Below are positions 9,140 to 18,669 of a stretch of 64,000 bases of DNA, in pieces. How positions within the stretch are numbered: position 1 is the stretch's first letter; each line of letters starts with the position of its first letter. The translations under genes were made by a program, and so were the position numbers. Origin of the DNA: Zestomonas insulae (lineage in GTDB: Bacteria > Pseudomonadota > Gammaproteobacteria > Pseudomonadales > Pseudomonadaceae); the NCBI RefSeq assembly GCF_016901015.1, contig NZ_JAFEUP010000001.1:1-64000 (forward strand), given 5' to 3'. The notes below the pieces were generated by a model. It searched no databases. It was not told the origin of the DNA and saw nothing but the letters and a program-made list of their open reading frames with translations.

Positions 9140-9400
9140 ATGAACAAGCTGATTTCCTTCATCGTGCTCGCCCTGGCCGCGACCTCCTCGCTGGCCGCCA
9201 ACGACAGCACCGCCACCGGCCAAGCGGTGCAGTACCACTACGGCATGCAACTGGATATCGCCGAAGTGGTGTCGATCACCCCGCTGCCGACCGGCTGCCA
9301 AGTCGGCCCGGCCACCATGGTCTACATCGACCATCAGGGCCAGACCCACACCGTCAACTACAGCGTGATGGGCGAATGCTGGGGTAGCACCAACGATTGA
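9140..9400 (+). CDS. Small exported DUF2790 protein
   Basis: This 86-residue protein has a clear signal peptide (MNKLISFIVLALAATSSLAA) and a mature part of about 66 residues. The mature part, with QYHYGMQLDIAEVVSIT and two Cys (PTGCQVGP and MGECWG) that could form a disulfide, matches DUF2790, a family common in Pseudomonas with unknown role. A GAGGA site precedes the ATG. It is one of the few plus-strand genes here and converges on the porin gene across a hairpin. Confidence 0.85.
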   Translation: MNKLISFIVLALAATSSLAANDSTATGQAVQYHYGMQLDIAEVVSITPLPTGCQVGPATMVYIDHQGQTHTVNYSVMGECWGSTND

Positions 9401-9409
9401 ACCGGCCGT

Positions 9410-9434
9410 GGCCAGGCCGACGACGGGCCTGGCC
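9410..9434. terminator. Hairpin between two convergent genes
   Basis: A perfect 9-base inverted repeat (GGCCAGGCC at 9410-9418, GGCCTGGCC at 9426-9434) lies between the convergent DUF2790 gene and the porin gene. Lacking a T run, it is at best a modest bidirectional terminator. Confidence 0.5.
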
Positions 9435-9450
9435 GGAGCAGCAGCTGCGG

Positions 9451-10719
9451 TCAGAACAGCTTCCAGGTGTAACTGAAGATCAGGCGGTTCTCGTCGATGT
9501 CGCTGCGGTAGTTGGAGCGTGCCATGACGTTGCGCACGCGCACGCCGAGCCCCTGCAGCGCGCCGCTCTGCACCACGTAGCCGATGTCCAGATCGCGCTC
9601 GCGATCCTTGCCCTCGAAGCCCTGGCCGGTGTCGACGTTGTTGCCGGTGATGTAGCGCAACGTGGTGGTCAGGCCGGGAATGCCCATGGCGGTGAAGTCG
9701 TAGTCGTACCGCGCCTGCCACGAACGCTCGTCGGCGAAGGCGAACTCGTAGGTCGGCACCTCGTTGCCCAACGGGGTGATGTTGGCGAACACGCGCGGGA
9801 ACGAGCTGTCGCCGTACATCGCCTGGTAGCCGACATAGAAAGTATGGCCGCCGCGCTTGGCCGACAGCAGCGAGAAGAACGCCTGGTTGTCGATCTTGCC
9901 CAGCAGCTGATCGCCGTCCTCTTTCGCATTGAAATAGCCAAGGTTGGCGCCGAGCACCCAGTTGCCGACCGGCTGGCTGTGTTTCAGGCCGAGGAAGCCC
10001 TGCTGGTAGATGTCCTCGAGCTGGCCGTACCAGGCGCTGGCGGTGGTGCGGTTGGCGTTGAACGCGTAGTCGCCGCCGGCGTAGTTGAAGGCGTCGCTGT
10101 CGGCGCCGCGCTGCGGCAGGTGGCCGAGCATGGCAATCATCTTCTCGTCGCCCGCCTCGTTGCGCAGGCTGGTGGAGGTCAGGTGGCCGCCCTGCACGGT
10201 CAGCCCGGCGATCTCCGCCGAAGTGACGCTGACGCCCTGGTAGCTCGGCGGCAGCAGGCGGATGTCGCTGAAGGTGAGCACCGTCAGGTTTGGCTGCAGC
10301 TCGCCGACCTTCAGCTCGGTGTTCGACAGCTTGGCCTTGAAGGTCGCGCCCAAGCGGCTGTACTCGTCGGCGGCACGGCCATCGTCCTTGACCGGCAGCA
10401 GGCCGGTGTTGACCCGGTCCGGGCTGCTGTCGAGCTTGAGGCCGAGCAGGCCGATCGCATCCACGCCAAAGCCGACCACGCCCGGGGTGTAACCGGACTT
10501 GAAGTTGAGGATGAAGCCCTGGGCCCACTCCTCCGCCTTGGACTGCTGGTTGGCGCCGACGATGTCGGAGTAATCACGGCTGAAGTAGTAGTTGCGCGCC
10601 TGTAGGGTCGCGCTGGAGCCTTCGATGAAGCCGTCTGCGGCGGAGACCGCCAACGGAGTGAAACCGGCCGCCAGACCGCCGGAAACCATGACACAGGTGA
10701 TGCACGCATTGTTTTTCAT
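9451..10719 (-). CDS. benF: OprD-family outer-membrane porin, probable benzoate porin
   Basis: This 422-residue protein has a signal peptide ending near [11 protein letters not shown], followed by the OprD-family opening ([18 protein letters not shown]) and alternating beta-strand sequence. It ends in Phe after SYTWKLF, the usual outer-membrane assembly signal. OprD porins take up carboxylate substrates. Its place next to benE and the ben/cat genes makes it the likely BenF. It could instead be a PhaK/OpdK-like porin; the family assignment is firm, the substrate is inferred from context. Confidence 0.85.
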   Translation of the reverse strand: MKNNACITCVMVSGGLAAGFTPLAVSAADGFIEGSSATLQARNYYFSRDYSDIVGANQQSKAEEWAQGFILNFKSGYTPGVVGFGVDAIGLLGLKLDSSPDRVNTGLLPVKDDGRAADEYSRLGATFKAKLSNTELKVGELQPNLTVLTFSDIRLLPPSYQGVSVTSAEIAGLTVQGGHLTSTSLRNEAGDEKMIAMLGHLPQRGADSDAFNYAGGDYAFNANRTTASAWYGQLEDIYQQGFLGLKHSQPVGNWVLGANLGYFNAKEDGDQLLGKIDNQAFFSLLSAKRGGHTFYVGYQAMYGDSSFPRVFANITPLGNEVPTYEFAFADERSWQARYDYDFTAMGIPGLTTTLRYITGNNVDTGQGFEGKDRERDLDIGYVVQSGALQGLGVRVRNVMARSNYRSDIDENRLIFSYTWKLF

Positions 10720-10838
10720 GTCGTCGCTCTTGTTTTTATAAGGACAAAACGTCCCCGACGGCGAAATCTGGCGTCGCCGCTGTGCACGCGTCAGGGTGTG
10801 TAGCTCCCCTCATCCATCAACGGGCGAGGGGGTAGTGC

Positions 10839-12053
10839 CTATTTGCCGGCTGCCTCCTTCGCTGCTTGCCACTTCGGCGCCGAACGCGGCAGCCGCGCCC
10901 GCAACACGCCATGCGCGAGCAAGCCGAACACCAGCCCCCAGAAGGCGGCGGTCAGGCCGAGAAAGGACACGCCCGAGGCGGTGACCAGGAAGGTGAACAG
11001 CCCGGCATCGCGCTCGGCCGGTTGCGCCGCACTGCGGGCCAGCGCCTCACTGATCGCGCCGAACAGTGCCAGGCCAGCTAGCGCGGCGATCAGCTCGCCC
11101 GGAAAGGCCGCGAACAGCGAGACCAGGGTCGCGCCGAACAACCCGAACGCCAGGTACAGCACGCTGCCGGACAGCGCGGCGACGTAGCGTTTGCTCGGTT
11201 CTTCATGGGCCTCGCGGCCGGTGCACAGACTGGCGGTGACTGCCGCGAGGTTCAGGCCATGGCAGCCGAACGGCGCGAGCAGCGCGCTACCCAGTGCACT
11301 GGCGCTGACCAGCGGGCTGGCCGGGGTCGAGTAGTTGGCGTTGCGCAGCACCGCCATGCCCGGCATGAACTGCCCGGTGAGCGCCACCAGCACCAGCGGC
11401 AGAGCCAGGTTGAGGGTCGCGTGCAGGCTGAATTCAGGCATCACCCACTGCGGCGTAGCCAGGCCGAACACCAGCGCCTCGCCACGGAACTCGCCGCCCA
11501 GCACGGTGATCAGCAGGCCGACCAGCAGCACCGCCAGCACCGCATAGCGCGGGTTGAATCGGCGCATGGCGACGTAGGCGACGAACATCGCCAGCACCAG
11601 CAGCGGCTTGGCCGGCAGCGCGCGGAACAACGAGGCACCGAAGCTGAACAGGATGCCGGCCTGCATGCCGGCGGCAATCGAGCCTGGCAGGTGGGCGATG
11701 ATCCTGTCGAAGGCGCCGCTGAGGCCGATCACCAGGAGGATCAGGCTGGCCACCAGGTAGGCGCCAATCGCCTGGTTCAGGCCAAGCTCGGGCAACAGCG
11801 AGACCAGCAGCGCCGAGCCGGGAATCGACCAGGCGATCACCACCGGCACCTTGAAACGCAGGCTGAGCGCGATGCCCAGCACGCCGCTGCCGATGGAAAT
11901 CGCCCAGATCCACGACGACAGCATGGCGTGGGGCAACTGGGCGCTGTCCGCCGCCTGGAAGATGATCACCAGCGGTCCCGCATAGGAGATCAACGTGGCG
12001 ATCAGCCCGGCGACCACGGCGGACAGGGAGCAATCTTTCAACAAGGTTTTCAA
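10839..12053 (-). CDS. benE: Benzoate/H+ symporter
   Basis: This inner-membrane protein of about 404 residues and 10-12 hydrophobic helices belongs to the BenE family. It contains the family stretches PGSALLVSLLPELGLNQA and FGCHGLNLAAVTASLCTG. No ATG is near the start. The TTG at 12053 has GAGG five bases upstream and gives MKTLLKDCSLSAVVAGLI; a GTG at 12059 and a TTG at 12083 are alternatives. It lies between catA and the porin gene. Together with BenK and BenF the locus holds three benzoate uptake proteins. Confidence 0.9.
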   Translation of the reverse strand: MKTLLKDCSLSAVVAGLIATLISYAGPLVIIFQAADSAQLPHAMLSSWIWAISIGSGVLGIALSLRFKVPVVIAWSIPGSALLVSLLPELGLNQAIGAYLVASLILLVIGLSGAFDRIIAHLPGSIAAGMQAGILFSFGASLFRALPAKPLLVLAMFVAYVAMRRFNPRYAVLAVLLVGLLITVLGGEFRGEALVFGLATPQWVMPEFSLHATLNLALPLVLVALTGQFMPGMAVLRNANYSTPASPLVSASALGSALLAPFGCHGLNLAAVTASLCTGREAHEEPSKRYVAALSGSVLYLAFGLFGATLVSLFAAFPGELIAALAGLALFGAISEALARSAAQPAERDAGLFTFLVTASGVSFLGLTAAFWGLVFGLLAHGVLRARLPRSAPKWQAAKEAAGK

Positions 12054-12127
12054 TGTCACCTCGCGCAAGACGTGGCAGGCCAAAGCTGGGGGCGGGCCTG
12101 CGCTGGTTATGAGCGGGAGAAGGTCCG

Positions 12128-12238
12128 CCCCTCACCCCCGCCCTCTCCCGGAGGGAGAGGGGGCGTTGGCGCCGTGCGCCGAACCACTTCCCGCGCGGAC
12201 ACATCCCCTCTCCCTCCGGGAGAGGGTTAGGGTGAGGG
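12128..12238. repeat. Inverted pair of CCCTCTCC-type extragenic repeats
   Basis: Two copies of a well-known dispersed repeat face each other: CCCTCTCCCGGAGGGAGAGG within 12128-12163 and CCCTCTCCCTCCGGGAGAGG within 12205-12238, extended by CCCTCACC and GGGTGAGGG. Each copy is itself a hairpin and the two can also pair with each other. They fill the gap between catA and benE. Confidence 0.8.
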
Positions 12239-12246
12239 AAGATCCC

Positions 12247-13173
12247 TCAGGCTTCCTGCAACGCCCGCGGGCGCTGGCTGCGTTGCTCCGCGGCCGGGGC
12301 CGGGGCGTGCTGCAGCTGGAAGTCGAAGGTCAGCTCGGCGTAGCGACCCGGCACGCCACGCGCGCCGTCTTCGCGGAACACCACCTCGCCGACCAGGCCG
12401 TCGCGCGTCGCGTAGGCGAAGTCGTCCCACAGGTATTGGTCGCCGGACAGGTTGATCTGCGTGGTCAGGTGGCGATGGCCCGGCGCGGAGATGAAGAAGT
12501 GGATGTGCGCCGGGCGCTGGCCATGGCGGCCGAGCAGGTCCAGGCATTCCTGGGTCGGGCCGTCCGGCGAGCAGCCATAGCCACTCGGCACGATGCTGCG
12601 CGCGCGGTAACGGCCCTCGGCGTCGGTGACAATGCGCCGGCGCAGGTTGTACTCGGACTGGCTCTGGTCGAAGAACGAGTAGTTGCCCTGGGTGTTGGCG
12701 TGCCACAGGTCGACCACCGCGCCGGCCAGCGGCTGGCCTTGCGGATCGAACACCTGACCTTCGAGGAACATCGTGGTGGCGACGCCCTCCTCGCTGCCGT
12801 CGTCCATGCGCGTCTCGCCCTGACAGATCGGTGCGCCGGCGACGTACAGCGGGCCTTCGATAGTCCGCGGGGTGCCGCCAGTGAGGCCGAGCTGTTCGTC
12901 CTTGGCGTCCTGCAGCAGGTCGAGGAAGTGCTCGACGCCGAGGCCGGCGACCAGCAGGCCGGCTTCGTTGCGACCGCCGAGACGGTTCAGGTAGTCGACG
13001 GTCTTCCAGAACTCGTCGTCGCTGATTTCCAGGTCTTCGATGATCTTCGCGGTGTCGTTGAGGATGCGCAGGATGATCTGCTTCAGGCGCGGGCTGCCGT
13101 TGTCGTTACCGAAGCCGGCGGCTTCCTCGAAGAACTTCTGCAGCTCGGCAGTCTGGGAGATTTTCACGGTCAT
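12247..13173 (-). CDS. catA: Catechol 1,2-dioxygenase
   Basis: This 308-residue intradiol dioxygenase converts catechol to cis,cis-muconate with a non-haem Fe(III). The N-terminal helical linker domain (to about residue 100) is followed by the catalytic beta-sandwich. Iron ligands are apparent: the Tyr in the GNYSFFDQSQSEYNLRRRI region, the Tyr in VPSGYGCSPDGPT, and the two His in RPAHIHFF. Length is normal (about 310). It lies 29 bases after catC and is the third gene of catBCA. Confidence 0.96.
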   Translation of the reverse strand: MTVKISQTAELQKFFEEAAGFGNDNGSPRLKQIILRILNDTAKIIEDLEISDDEFWKTVDYLNRLGGRNEAGLLVAGLGVEHFLDLLQDAKDEQLGLTGGTPRTIEGPLYVAGAPICQGETRMDDGSEEGVATTMFLEGQVFDPQGQPLAGAVVDLWHANTQGNYSFFDQSQSEYNLRRRIVTDAEGRYRARSIVPSGYGCSPDGPTQECLDLLGRHGQRPAHIHFFISAPGHRHLTTQINLSGDQYLWDDFAYATRDGLVGEVVFREDGARGVPGRYAELTFDFQLQHAPAPAAEQRSQRPRALQEA

Positions 13174-13202
13174 GATCGGTACCTCTTGTTCTTAGGATGG
13201 TT

Positions 13203-13493
13203 TCAGCGGTCGTCGCTATGGATCGACGACGGATGGCGACACAGCCCGTCGATCTCGATGTCCATGTAGGGGAACAGCGGCAGTTGCAGCAGGGTGTCGT
13301 GCAGCGCCTCGACGCTCGGCAGGTCGAACACGCTGTAGTTGGCGTAGTGCCCGGCGATGCGCCACAGGTGGCGCCACTTGCCTTCCTGTTGCAGACGCTG
13401 GGCCAGTTCCTTCTCGTCGGCCTTGAGCTGCGCGGCCTTGGCCGGGTCCATGTCGAGCGGCAATTTCACGGTCATCTTCACGTGGAACAGCAT
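13203..13493 (-). CDS. catC: Muconolactone delta-isomerase
   Basis: This 96-residue protein has the full normal length for CatC and starts MLFHVKMTVKLPLDMDP. It contains the conserved GKWRHLWRIAGHYANYSVFD stretch. It isomerises (+)-muconolactone to 3-oxoadipate enol-lactone. It is transcribed between catB and catA with 24- and 29-base gaps. Confidence 0.95.
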   Translation of the reverse strand: MLFHVKMTVKLPLDMDPAKAAQLKADEKELAQRLQQEGKWRHLWRIAGHYANYSVFDLPSVEALHDTLLQLPLFPYMDIEIDGLCRHPSSIHSDDR

Positions 13494-13517
13494 GGGGAAT
13501 TCCTCTTCGGTTCTCGG

Positions 13518-14639
13518 TTAGTGGCGGGCGAAACGCGCCAGGCGCTCTTCGTCGAGGCTCAGGCCGAGGCCCGGGGTGCGCGGCACGTGCAGGGCGAAAT
13601 CGCGATACAGCAGCGGCTCGGTAACGATCTCCTCGGTGAGCAGCAGCGGGCCGAACAGCTCGGTGGCCCAGGTCAGCTGCTTGAGGGTGATGAAGGCGTG
13701 CGCCGAGGCCAGGGTGCCGATCGCCCCTTCGAGCATGGTTCCGCCATACAGCGCGATGCCGGCCGCCTCGGCAATCTGCGCGGTGCGCAGCACGGCACGC
13801 GGGCCGCCGTTCTTGGCGATCTTCAGGGCGAAGATCGACGCCGCGCCCTCGGCGGCCAGGCTGAAGGCGTCCTCCACCGACTCGATGGATTCGTCGGCCA
13901 TGATCGGCGCCGGGCTGCGCTGGTTGAGGCGCACCTGCCCCGCGCGGTTGATCCGCGAAATCGGCTGCTCGATCAGGTCGATGCCGTTGTCGCCGAGTAC
14001 CTGGCAGGCGCGCAGCGCCTGGGATTCGTCCCAGTACTGGTTGACGTCGACACGCACGCTGGCGCGCTCGCCGAGGGCCTTCTTGATCGCGATGACGTGC
14101 TTGAGGTCGTGGTCGACCGGGTTGGCGCCGATCTTCAGCTTGAAGATGCGGTGGCGGCGGATGTCGAGCATCTGCTCGGCTTCGGCGATGTCCCGTGCGG
14201 TGTCGCCGGAGGCCAAGGTCCAGGCCACTTCCAGGCTGTCGCGCACGCGGCCGCCGAGCAGCTCGCTGACCGGCAGGCCGAGGCGCTTGCCCTGGGCGTC
14301 GAGCAGCGCGCTCTCGACCCCGGACTTGGCGAAGGTGTTGCCCTTGATCACCTTGTCCAGGCGCAGCATGGCGGCGTTGATGTTGGCCGCGTCCTGGCCG
14401 ACCAGTAGCGGCGCGAAGTGCGCGTCGAGGTTGGTCTTGATGCTCTCCGGGCTCTCGTTGCCGTAGGCCAGGCCGCCGATGGTGGTGGCCTCGCCGATGC
14501 CTTCGACGCCGTCCGAGCAGCGCACACGGATGATCACCAGGGTCTGCTGCTGCATGGTGTGCATCGCCAGCTTGTGCGGGCGGATGGTCGGCAGGTCGAC
14601 GATGGTCGCCGACAGGCTTTCGATCAGGACTTGGCTCAT
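13518..14639 (-). CDS. catB: Muconate cycloisomerase
   Basis: This 373-residue member of the enolase superfamily turns cis,cis-muconate into muconolactone. The catalytic KxK is visible as FKLKIGANPVD, and metal-ligand motifs RVDVNQYW, DLIEQPI and MADESIES follow in order. Length matches CatB (about 370-375). It is preceded by benK (28-base gap) rather than by a divergent catR, so catBCA seems to be part of the ben transcript. Confidence 0.95.
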   Translation of the reverse strand: MSQVLIESLSATIVDLPTIRPHKLAMHTMQQQTLVIIRVRCSDGVEGIGEATTIGGLAYGNESPESIKTNLDAHFAPLLVGQDAANINAAMLRLDKVIKGNTFAKSGVESALLDAQGKRLGLPVSELLGGRVRDSLEVAWTLASGDTARDIAEAEQMLDIRRHRIFKLKIGANPVDHDLKHVIAIKKALGERASVRVDVNQYWDESQALRACQVLGDNGIDLIEQPISRINRAGQVRLNQRSPAPIMADESIESVEDAFSLAAEGAASIFALKIAKNGGPRAVLRTAQIAEAAGIALYGGTMLEGAIGTLASAHAFITLKQLTWATELFGPLLLTEEIVTEPLLYRDFALHVPRTPGLGLSLDEERLARFARH

Positions 14640-14667
14640 TGCATTCTTCCAGGTTCAGGTATCGGAC

Positions 14668-16008
14668 TCAGGCCTTGGCCGCCAGCAGCGGTGCGGCCAC
14701 CGACTGGCCGCGCCGCTCGTTGAGGCTGTAAACCAGCATCGCCAGCGCGGCGATCACGCCCGGCACGGCGAAGGCCATGAAGTTGAGTTGCAGCGGCAGG
14801 TTGATGCCCATCAGCGCGCCGCCGAGCAGCGGGCCGACGATGGCGCCGTTGCGGCCGATGCCCGAGGCCCAGCCGAGGCCGGTGGAGCGGATCGACAGGC
14901 CGTACAGCTGCGCGGCGCCGGCGTAGAGGAGAATCTGCGTGCCGATGGTGGTGGCGCCGGCGATGAAGATCAGCAGATAGAGCACCGGCATCGGGCTGTT
15001 CACGCCGAGCAGGCTGATCGACACGGCGGCGGCGACGAAGAAGCCGACCATCACCTTGATCAGGTTGAGACGGTCACCCAGCCAGCCGCCGAAGATCGCC
15101 CCAAACATGCCGCCGAAGTTCAGCGCGAGCAGGAACGACAGGCTCGAGCCCAGGCTGTAGCCGGCGCTGGCCATCAGTTTCGGCAGCCAGGAGCTGAGCG
15201 CATAGACCATCAGCAGGCAGCAGAAGAACGCCACCCAGATCGACAAGGTGCGCACCGCGCGGCCGTCACGAAACAGCTCCAGCACGGCGACGCCTTTGCC
15301 CTTGGTGTCGGTCATTTCCAGCACGTCGCCGGCCTGCAGCGCATGGCTGGCGTCGACCCGATTGAGAATCGCGCGGGCCTGCGCGGTACGCCCCTGGCGC
15401 ACCAGGAAGCCGACCGACTCGGGAAGGAAGTACAGGATCACTGGCAACAGCAGCAGCGGGATGGCCGCGGCGAAGAACATCGCCTCCCAGCCAAAGCGCG
15501 GCAGCATGTAGATGCCCACGCCGGCCGACAGCATGCCGCCCAGCGAATAGCCGCTGAACATGATGGCGACCAGGGTGCTGCGCAGCTTCTTCGGCGCGTA
15601 CTCGTTCATCAGCGCCACTGCGTTGGGCATCAATCCGCCGCAGCCGAGGCCAGCGACGAAGCGGCAGATGCCGAACTCGGTGGGGTTGCTGGCGAAGCCG
15701 TTGAGGATGGTCGCGCCGGAGAACAGCGCGAAGCAGATGGCGATGCCCTTCTTGCGGCCGATCTTGTCGGCCAGGCTGCCGAACGCCAGGGCGCCGAACA
15801 TCATGCCGAACAGCGCATAGCTGCCCAGCGCGCCGGCCTGCAACGGGGTCATGCCCCACTCCTTCATCAGCACCGGCAGGACCACGCCGTAGATGAACAG
15901 GTCATAGCCGTCGAAGATCAGCAGCAGCGCGCACCAGCACATGACCATCCAGTGGAAGCGGCTGAAGCGCGCGTTGTCGATCACCTCGTGTACGTCGATT
16001 TTTCGCAT
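14668..16008 (-). CDS. benK: Benzoate MFS transporter
   Basis: This 446-residue, 12-helix major facilitator belongs to the aromatic acid:H+ symporter group. The first helix contains the family motif FDGYDLFIYG with the essential Asp, and the loop 2-3 motif reads GSLADKIGRKKGI. The ATG at 16008 opens MRKIDVHEVIDNARFSRFHW, typical of BenK. The frame stays open upstream across benD, but that sequence is antisense-like noise. It follows benD after a 128-base gap with a hairpin repeat. Confidence 0.94.
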   Translation of the reverse strand: MRKIDVHEVIDNARFSRFHWMVMCWCALLLIFDGYDLFIYGVVLPVLMKEWGMTPLQAGALGSYALFGMMFGALAFGSLADKIGRKKGIAICFALFSGATILNGFASNPTEFGICRFVAGLGCGGLMPNAVALMNEYAPKKLRSTLVAIMFSGYSLGGMLSAGVGIYMLPRFGWEAMFFAAAIPLLLLPVILYFLPESVGFLVRQGRTAQARAILNRVDASHALQAGDVLEMTDTKGKGVAVLELFRDGRAVRTLSIWVAFFCCLLMVYALSSWLPKLMASAGYSLGSSLSFLLALNFGGMFGAIFGGWLGDRLNLIKVMVGFFVAAAVSISLLGVNSPMPVLYLLIFIAGATTIGTQILLYAGAAQLYGLSIRSTGLGWASGIGRNGAIVGPLLGGALMGINLPLQLNFMAFAVPGVIAALAMLVYSLNERRGQSVAAPLLAAKA

Positions 16009-16066
16009 GGCGTCTGTCTCTTGTTTTTGTTGTGTCAGGGGCCGCTGGTGCGGGTTTCTTTTCTGA

Positions 16067-16126
16067 AGGAGCGAATTCATTCGCGATGCCTTTGGCGTCG
16101 CTGGGATCGCGAATGAATGCGCTCCT
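16067..16126. repeat. Extragenic hairpin repeat, type B (benD-benK gap)
   Basis: Long inverted arms (AGGAGCGAATTCATTCGCGA at 16067-16086 and its near complement at 16107-16126) form a large hairpin. The same element recurs upstream of benA (20154-20221). It resembles the very common GAATTCATTCGCGA-type REP of Pseudomonas. Confidence 0.8.
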
Positions 16127-16136
16127 ACCGGGGGCT

Positions 16137-16913
16137 TCAGCCGAGGTCGCCACCGCCGACCGGCAGGGTCACGCCGGTGATGTAGGAGGCTTCGTCGGAA
16201 GCGAGGAACAGAATCGCGCCGACCTGTTCGTCGATGCTCCCGTAGCGCTTCATCAGGCTGCTCTGCACGGTCTGGTCGACGATTTGCTGGTACCAGACCT
16301 TCTCGTCGGCGCTCTGCTCGGCGCCGTTGCGCGGGATGCGCCGGGGCGGCGCCTCGGTGCCGCCGGGGGCGGTGGCGTTGACGCGGATGCCGCGCTCGGC
16401 GTTCTCGAACGCCAGGCAGGCGGTCAGCGCATTCACGCCGCCCTTGGCCGCGCCATAGGGCACGCGGTTGAGACCGCGGGTGGCGATCGACGAGACGTTG
16501 ACGATGGCGCCGCCGCCCTGCGCCAGCATGTGCGGCAGCGCGGCGTGGCAGCACCACAGGGTGGGGAACAGCGAGCGGCGCACTTCGGCCTCGATCTCGC
16601 CCTCGCGGTAGTGCTCGAACGGCTTGGCCCAGATTGTCCCGCCGACGTTGTTGATGAGGATGTCCAGCCGACCGAAGCCTTCCACCGCCGCCGCCATCAC
16701 CCGCGCGCAGTCGGCGTACTGTTCGAGGTCGGCGGTCAGGGTCTGCACCTGGCTGCCATCCCAGGACTGGTCGCGCAGTTCGTGGACCAGCTCGGAGCGA
16801 TCCACCGCCACCACCAGCGCGCCCTCGACGAGCAGACGCTCGGCGACGCGCCGGCCGATGCCTTGGGCGGCGCCGGTGACCAGGGCGACCTTGTTGTCGA
16901 ATCTCATGCTCAT
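16137..16913 (-). CDS. benD: Benzoate cis-diol (dihydrodiol) dehydrogenase
   Basis: This 258-residue short-chain dehydrogenase oxidises and decarboxylates the benzoate 1,2-cis-diol to catechol with NAD+. The NAD-binding GAAQGIGRR is near the N-terminus; ILINNVGGT, the Ser in NVSSIATRG, and the YGAAK active site follow. The ATG at 16913 has GAGG at 5 bases; a second ATG two codons later is an alternative. It is separated from benC by 177 bases containing a repeat. Confidence 0.94.
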   Translation of the reverse strand: MSMRFDNKVALVTGAAQGIGRRVAERLLVEGALVVAVDRSELVHELRDQSWDGSQVQTLTADLEQYADCARVMAAAVEGFGRLDILINNVGGTIWAKPFEHYREGEIEAEVRRSLFPTLWCCHAALPHMLAQGGGAIVNVSSIATRGLNRVPYGAAKGGVNALTACLAFENAERGIRVNATAPGGTEAPPRRIPRNGAEQSADEKVWYQQIVDQTVQSSLMKRYGSIDEQVGAILFLASDEASYITGVTLPVGGGDLG

Positions 16914-16983
16914 GTCAGCCTCGAAAAAAATGGGCCGGGCAACACACGGCCCCAAGGGGAATCTCCAGCGAGTTCGCTACCGT

Positions 16984-17080
16984 CTGGATTCCCGCCTGCA
17001 CGGCGGCCCGCGCAGGGGAATGACGGAGTTGGCGGAGCGCCCGGTGCCCTCTCCGTCGCCCCCGCGCAGGCGGGGGCCCA
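16984..17080. repeat. Extragenic palindromic repeat, type A (benC-benD gap)
   Basis: This is a second copy of the paired element seen at 5030-5105: GGATTCCCGCCTGC at 16986-16999, its partner GCGCAGGGGAATGAC ending at 17024, and the opposing unit GTCGCCCCCGCGCAGGCGGG at 17055-17074. It is somewhat longer because the first loop is expanded. Confidence 0.72.
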
Positions 17081-17090
17081 ATAAACCGCC

Positions 17091-18104
17091 CTACGCCGCG
17101 CTGGCCGCGAACTTCTCGTAGTAGAAGTTCGCCGGCTGGATGCCCTGCTCGCGGATGTACTGGCTGACCGCCTCGACCATCGGTGGCGGGCCGCACAGGT
17201 AGACGTCGACGTCGCCGTCGTTGAGGTGCTGCGGCGCGATGTGCTGGGTGACGTAGCCCTTCTGCGGGTAGCTGCTGTCCGGGTTGGCCACGCAGGCGCT
17301 GAAGGTGAAGTTGGGGATGCGCGCGGCGAAGGCTTCCAGGCGGTCCATCTCGACCAGGTCGAAGTCGTTGGTCACGCCATAGATCAGGTGCAGCGGGTGG
17401 GTGCTGCCCTCCTCGGCAACCTTCTCGAGCATTGCGGTGAACGGCGCCAGGCCGGTGCCGCCGGCCAGCAGCAGCAGCGGCCGTTTGATCTCGCGCAGGT
17501 AGAAGCTGCCCAGCGGGCCGGCCAGGCTCATGGCATCGCCGGCCTTGGCCAGGCCGCTGAGAAAGCTGCTCATCAGCCCACCCGGCACGTTGCGGATCAG
17601 GAAGCTGACTTCGCCGTCCTTCTGCAGCGAGCTGAACGAGTAGGCGCGGGTCTGCTCGCTGCCCGGCACCTTGAGGTTGACGTACTGGCCCGGCAGGAAC
17701 GCCAGCTTGCTCAGCGCCTCGCCCTTGATCGACAGCGCGATGGTGCTGTCGGAGAGCTGGCGCACCGCGCTGATGCTCGCCTCGTAGCTGGTCTGCTGGG
17801 TCTTGCACACGTCGGACGAGGCCGGCACGCGCACCACGCAGTCGCTCTCGGCGCGCATCTGGCAGGTCAGCACGTAGCCTTGGGCGGCTTCCTCTTCGCT
17901 CAGCGCGTCCTCGATGTAGTCCTGACCCAGGTCGTAGCGGCCGGCTTCGGCGAAGCACTTGCAGGTGCCGCAGGCGCCGTCGCGGCAGTCCAGCGGGATG
18001 TTGATGCCCTGGCGGTAGGCGGCGTCGGCCACGGTTTCGCCGGCGGCGGCGTCGATGAAACGGGTGACGCCGTCTTCGAAATTGAGTGCGATCTGGTGAG
18101 TCAT
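17091..18104 (-). CDS. benC: Benzoate 1,2-dioxygenase, ferredoxin reductase component
   Basis: This 337-residue electron-transfer protein passes electrons from NADH to BenAB. The N-terminal plant-type [2Fe-2S] ferredoxin domain has CRDGACGTCKC near 38-48 and a fourth Cys in YVLTCQM. An FAD domain (RAYSFSS) and an NAD domain (LAGGTGLAPF; CGPPPM) follow. The ATG at 18104 gives MTHQIALNFEDGVTRFID, the normal BenC start. Confidence 0.95.
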   Translation of the reverse strand: MTHQIALNFEDGVTRFIDAAAGETVADAAYRQGINIPLDCRDGACGTCKCFAEAGRYDLGQDYIEDALSEEEAAQGYVLTCQMRAESDCVVRVPASSDVCKTQQTSYEASISAVRQLSDSTIALSIKGEALSKLAFLPGQYVNLKVPGSEQTRAYSFSSLQKDGEVSFLIRNVPGGLMSSFLSGLAKAGDAMSLAGPLGSFYLREIKRPLLLLAGGTGLAPFTAMLEKVAEEGSTHPLHLIYGVTNDFDLVEMDRLEAFAARIPNFTFSACVANPDSSYPQKGYVTQHIAPQHLNDGDVDVYLCGPPPMVEAVSQYIREQGIQPANFYYEKFAASAA

Positions 18105-18180
18105 GGTGGTGCCCTCAGTGACCCGCCGGTGGCGTCGGAGCGCTGGCCCGGATGGGCGCGCGACGCGACCGGGCGTGTCC

Positions 18181-18669
18181 TCAGATGTGGTAGATGTCGA
18201 TGACCTGACGGACGTAGTCATTCTTGAGAACCACCTTCTTGGCCTTGATCAGCGGCTGCTCGCCGCGCACATCGAGGGTGTAGAAGCTGGTGCCGAAGTA
18301 ACTGTCCGTGGTCTTGTAGCGGAAGCTCAGCGTGTGCCAGTTGAAACGCACATGGCACAGGTCGTCGGCGACCTCGAGCAGCTCGATGTTGCTGAGGTTG
18401 TGCGAGGTGCGGGTGTCCGGCATGGTCGCGCTGGAGCGCTCGGTCTTGATGCGGAACACGCGATCTTCGAGACCGCCACGGTTGCCGTACCAGATCAGCG
18501 AGATTTCCGTCTGCGGGTCTTCGGTGAGGGTGTCGTTGTCGTCCCAGGACGGCATCCAGAACGTGGCATCGGCGGCATACAGCTCCAGCCAGTTGTCCCA
18601 CTCGCTGTCGTCCAGGTAGCGCGCTTCGCGGTAGAGGAAGTCGCGCACGCGTTCATACGAGATGCTCAT
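18181..18669 (-). CDS. benB: Benzoate 1,2-dioxygenase, small (beta) subunit
   Basis: This 162-residue subunit of the Rieske dioxygenase has the usual length. It starts [20 protein letters not shown] and has the cone-shaped SnoaL-like fold pattern of ring-hydroxylating beta subunits. Its ATG overlaps the benA stop (ATGA, 18666-18669), so the alpha and beta subunits are translationally coupled. Confidence 0.95.
   Translation of the reverse strand: MSISYERVRDFLYREARYLDDSEWDNWLELYAADATFWMPSWDDNDTLTEDPQTEISLIWYGNRGGLEDRVFRIKTERSSATMPDTRTSHNLSNIELLEVADDLCHVRFNWHTLSFRYKTTDSYFGTSFYTLDVRGEQPLIKAKKVVLKNDYVRQVIDIYHI

Noticed and set aside
11205..14408. Three further long plus-strand frames opposite benE, catA, catC and catB
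   Set aside because: All mirror the codon pattern of the opposite genes and show no motif.
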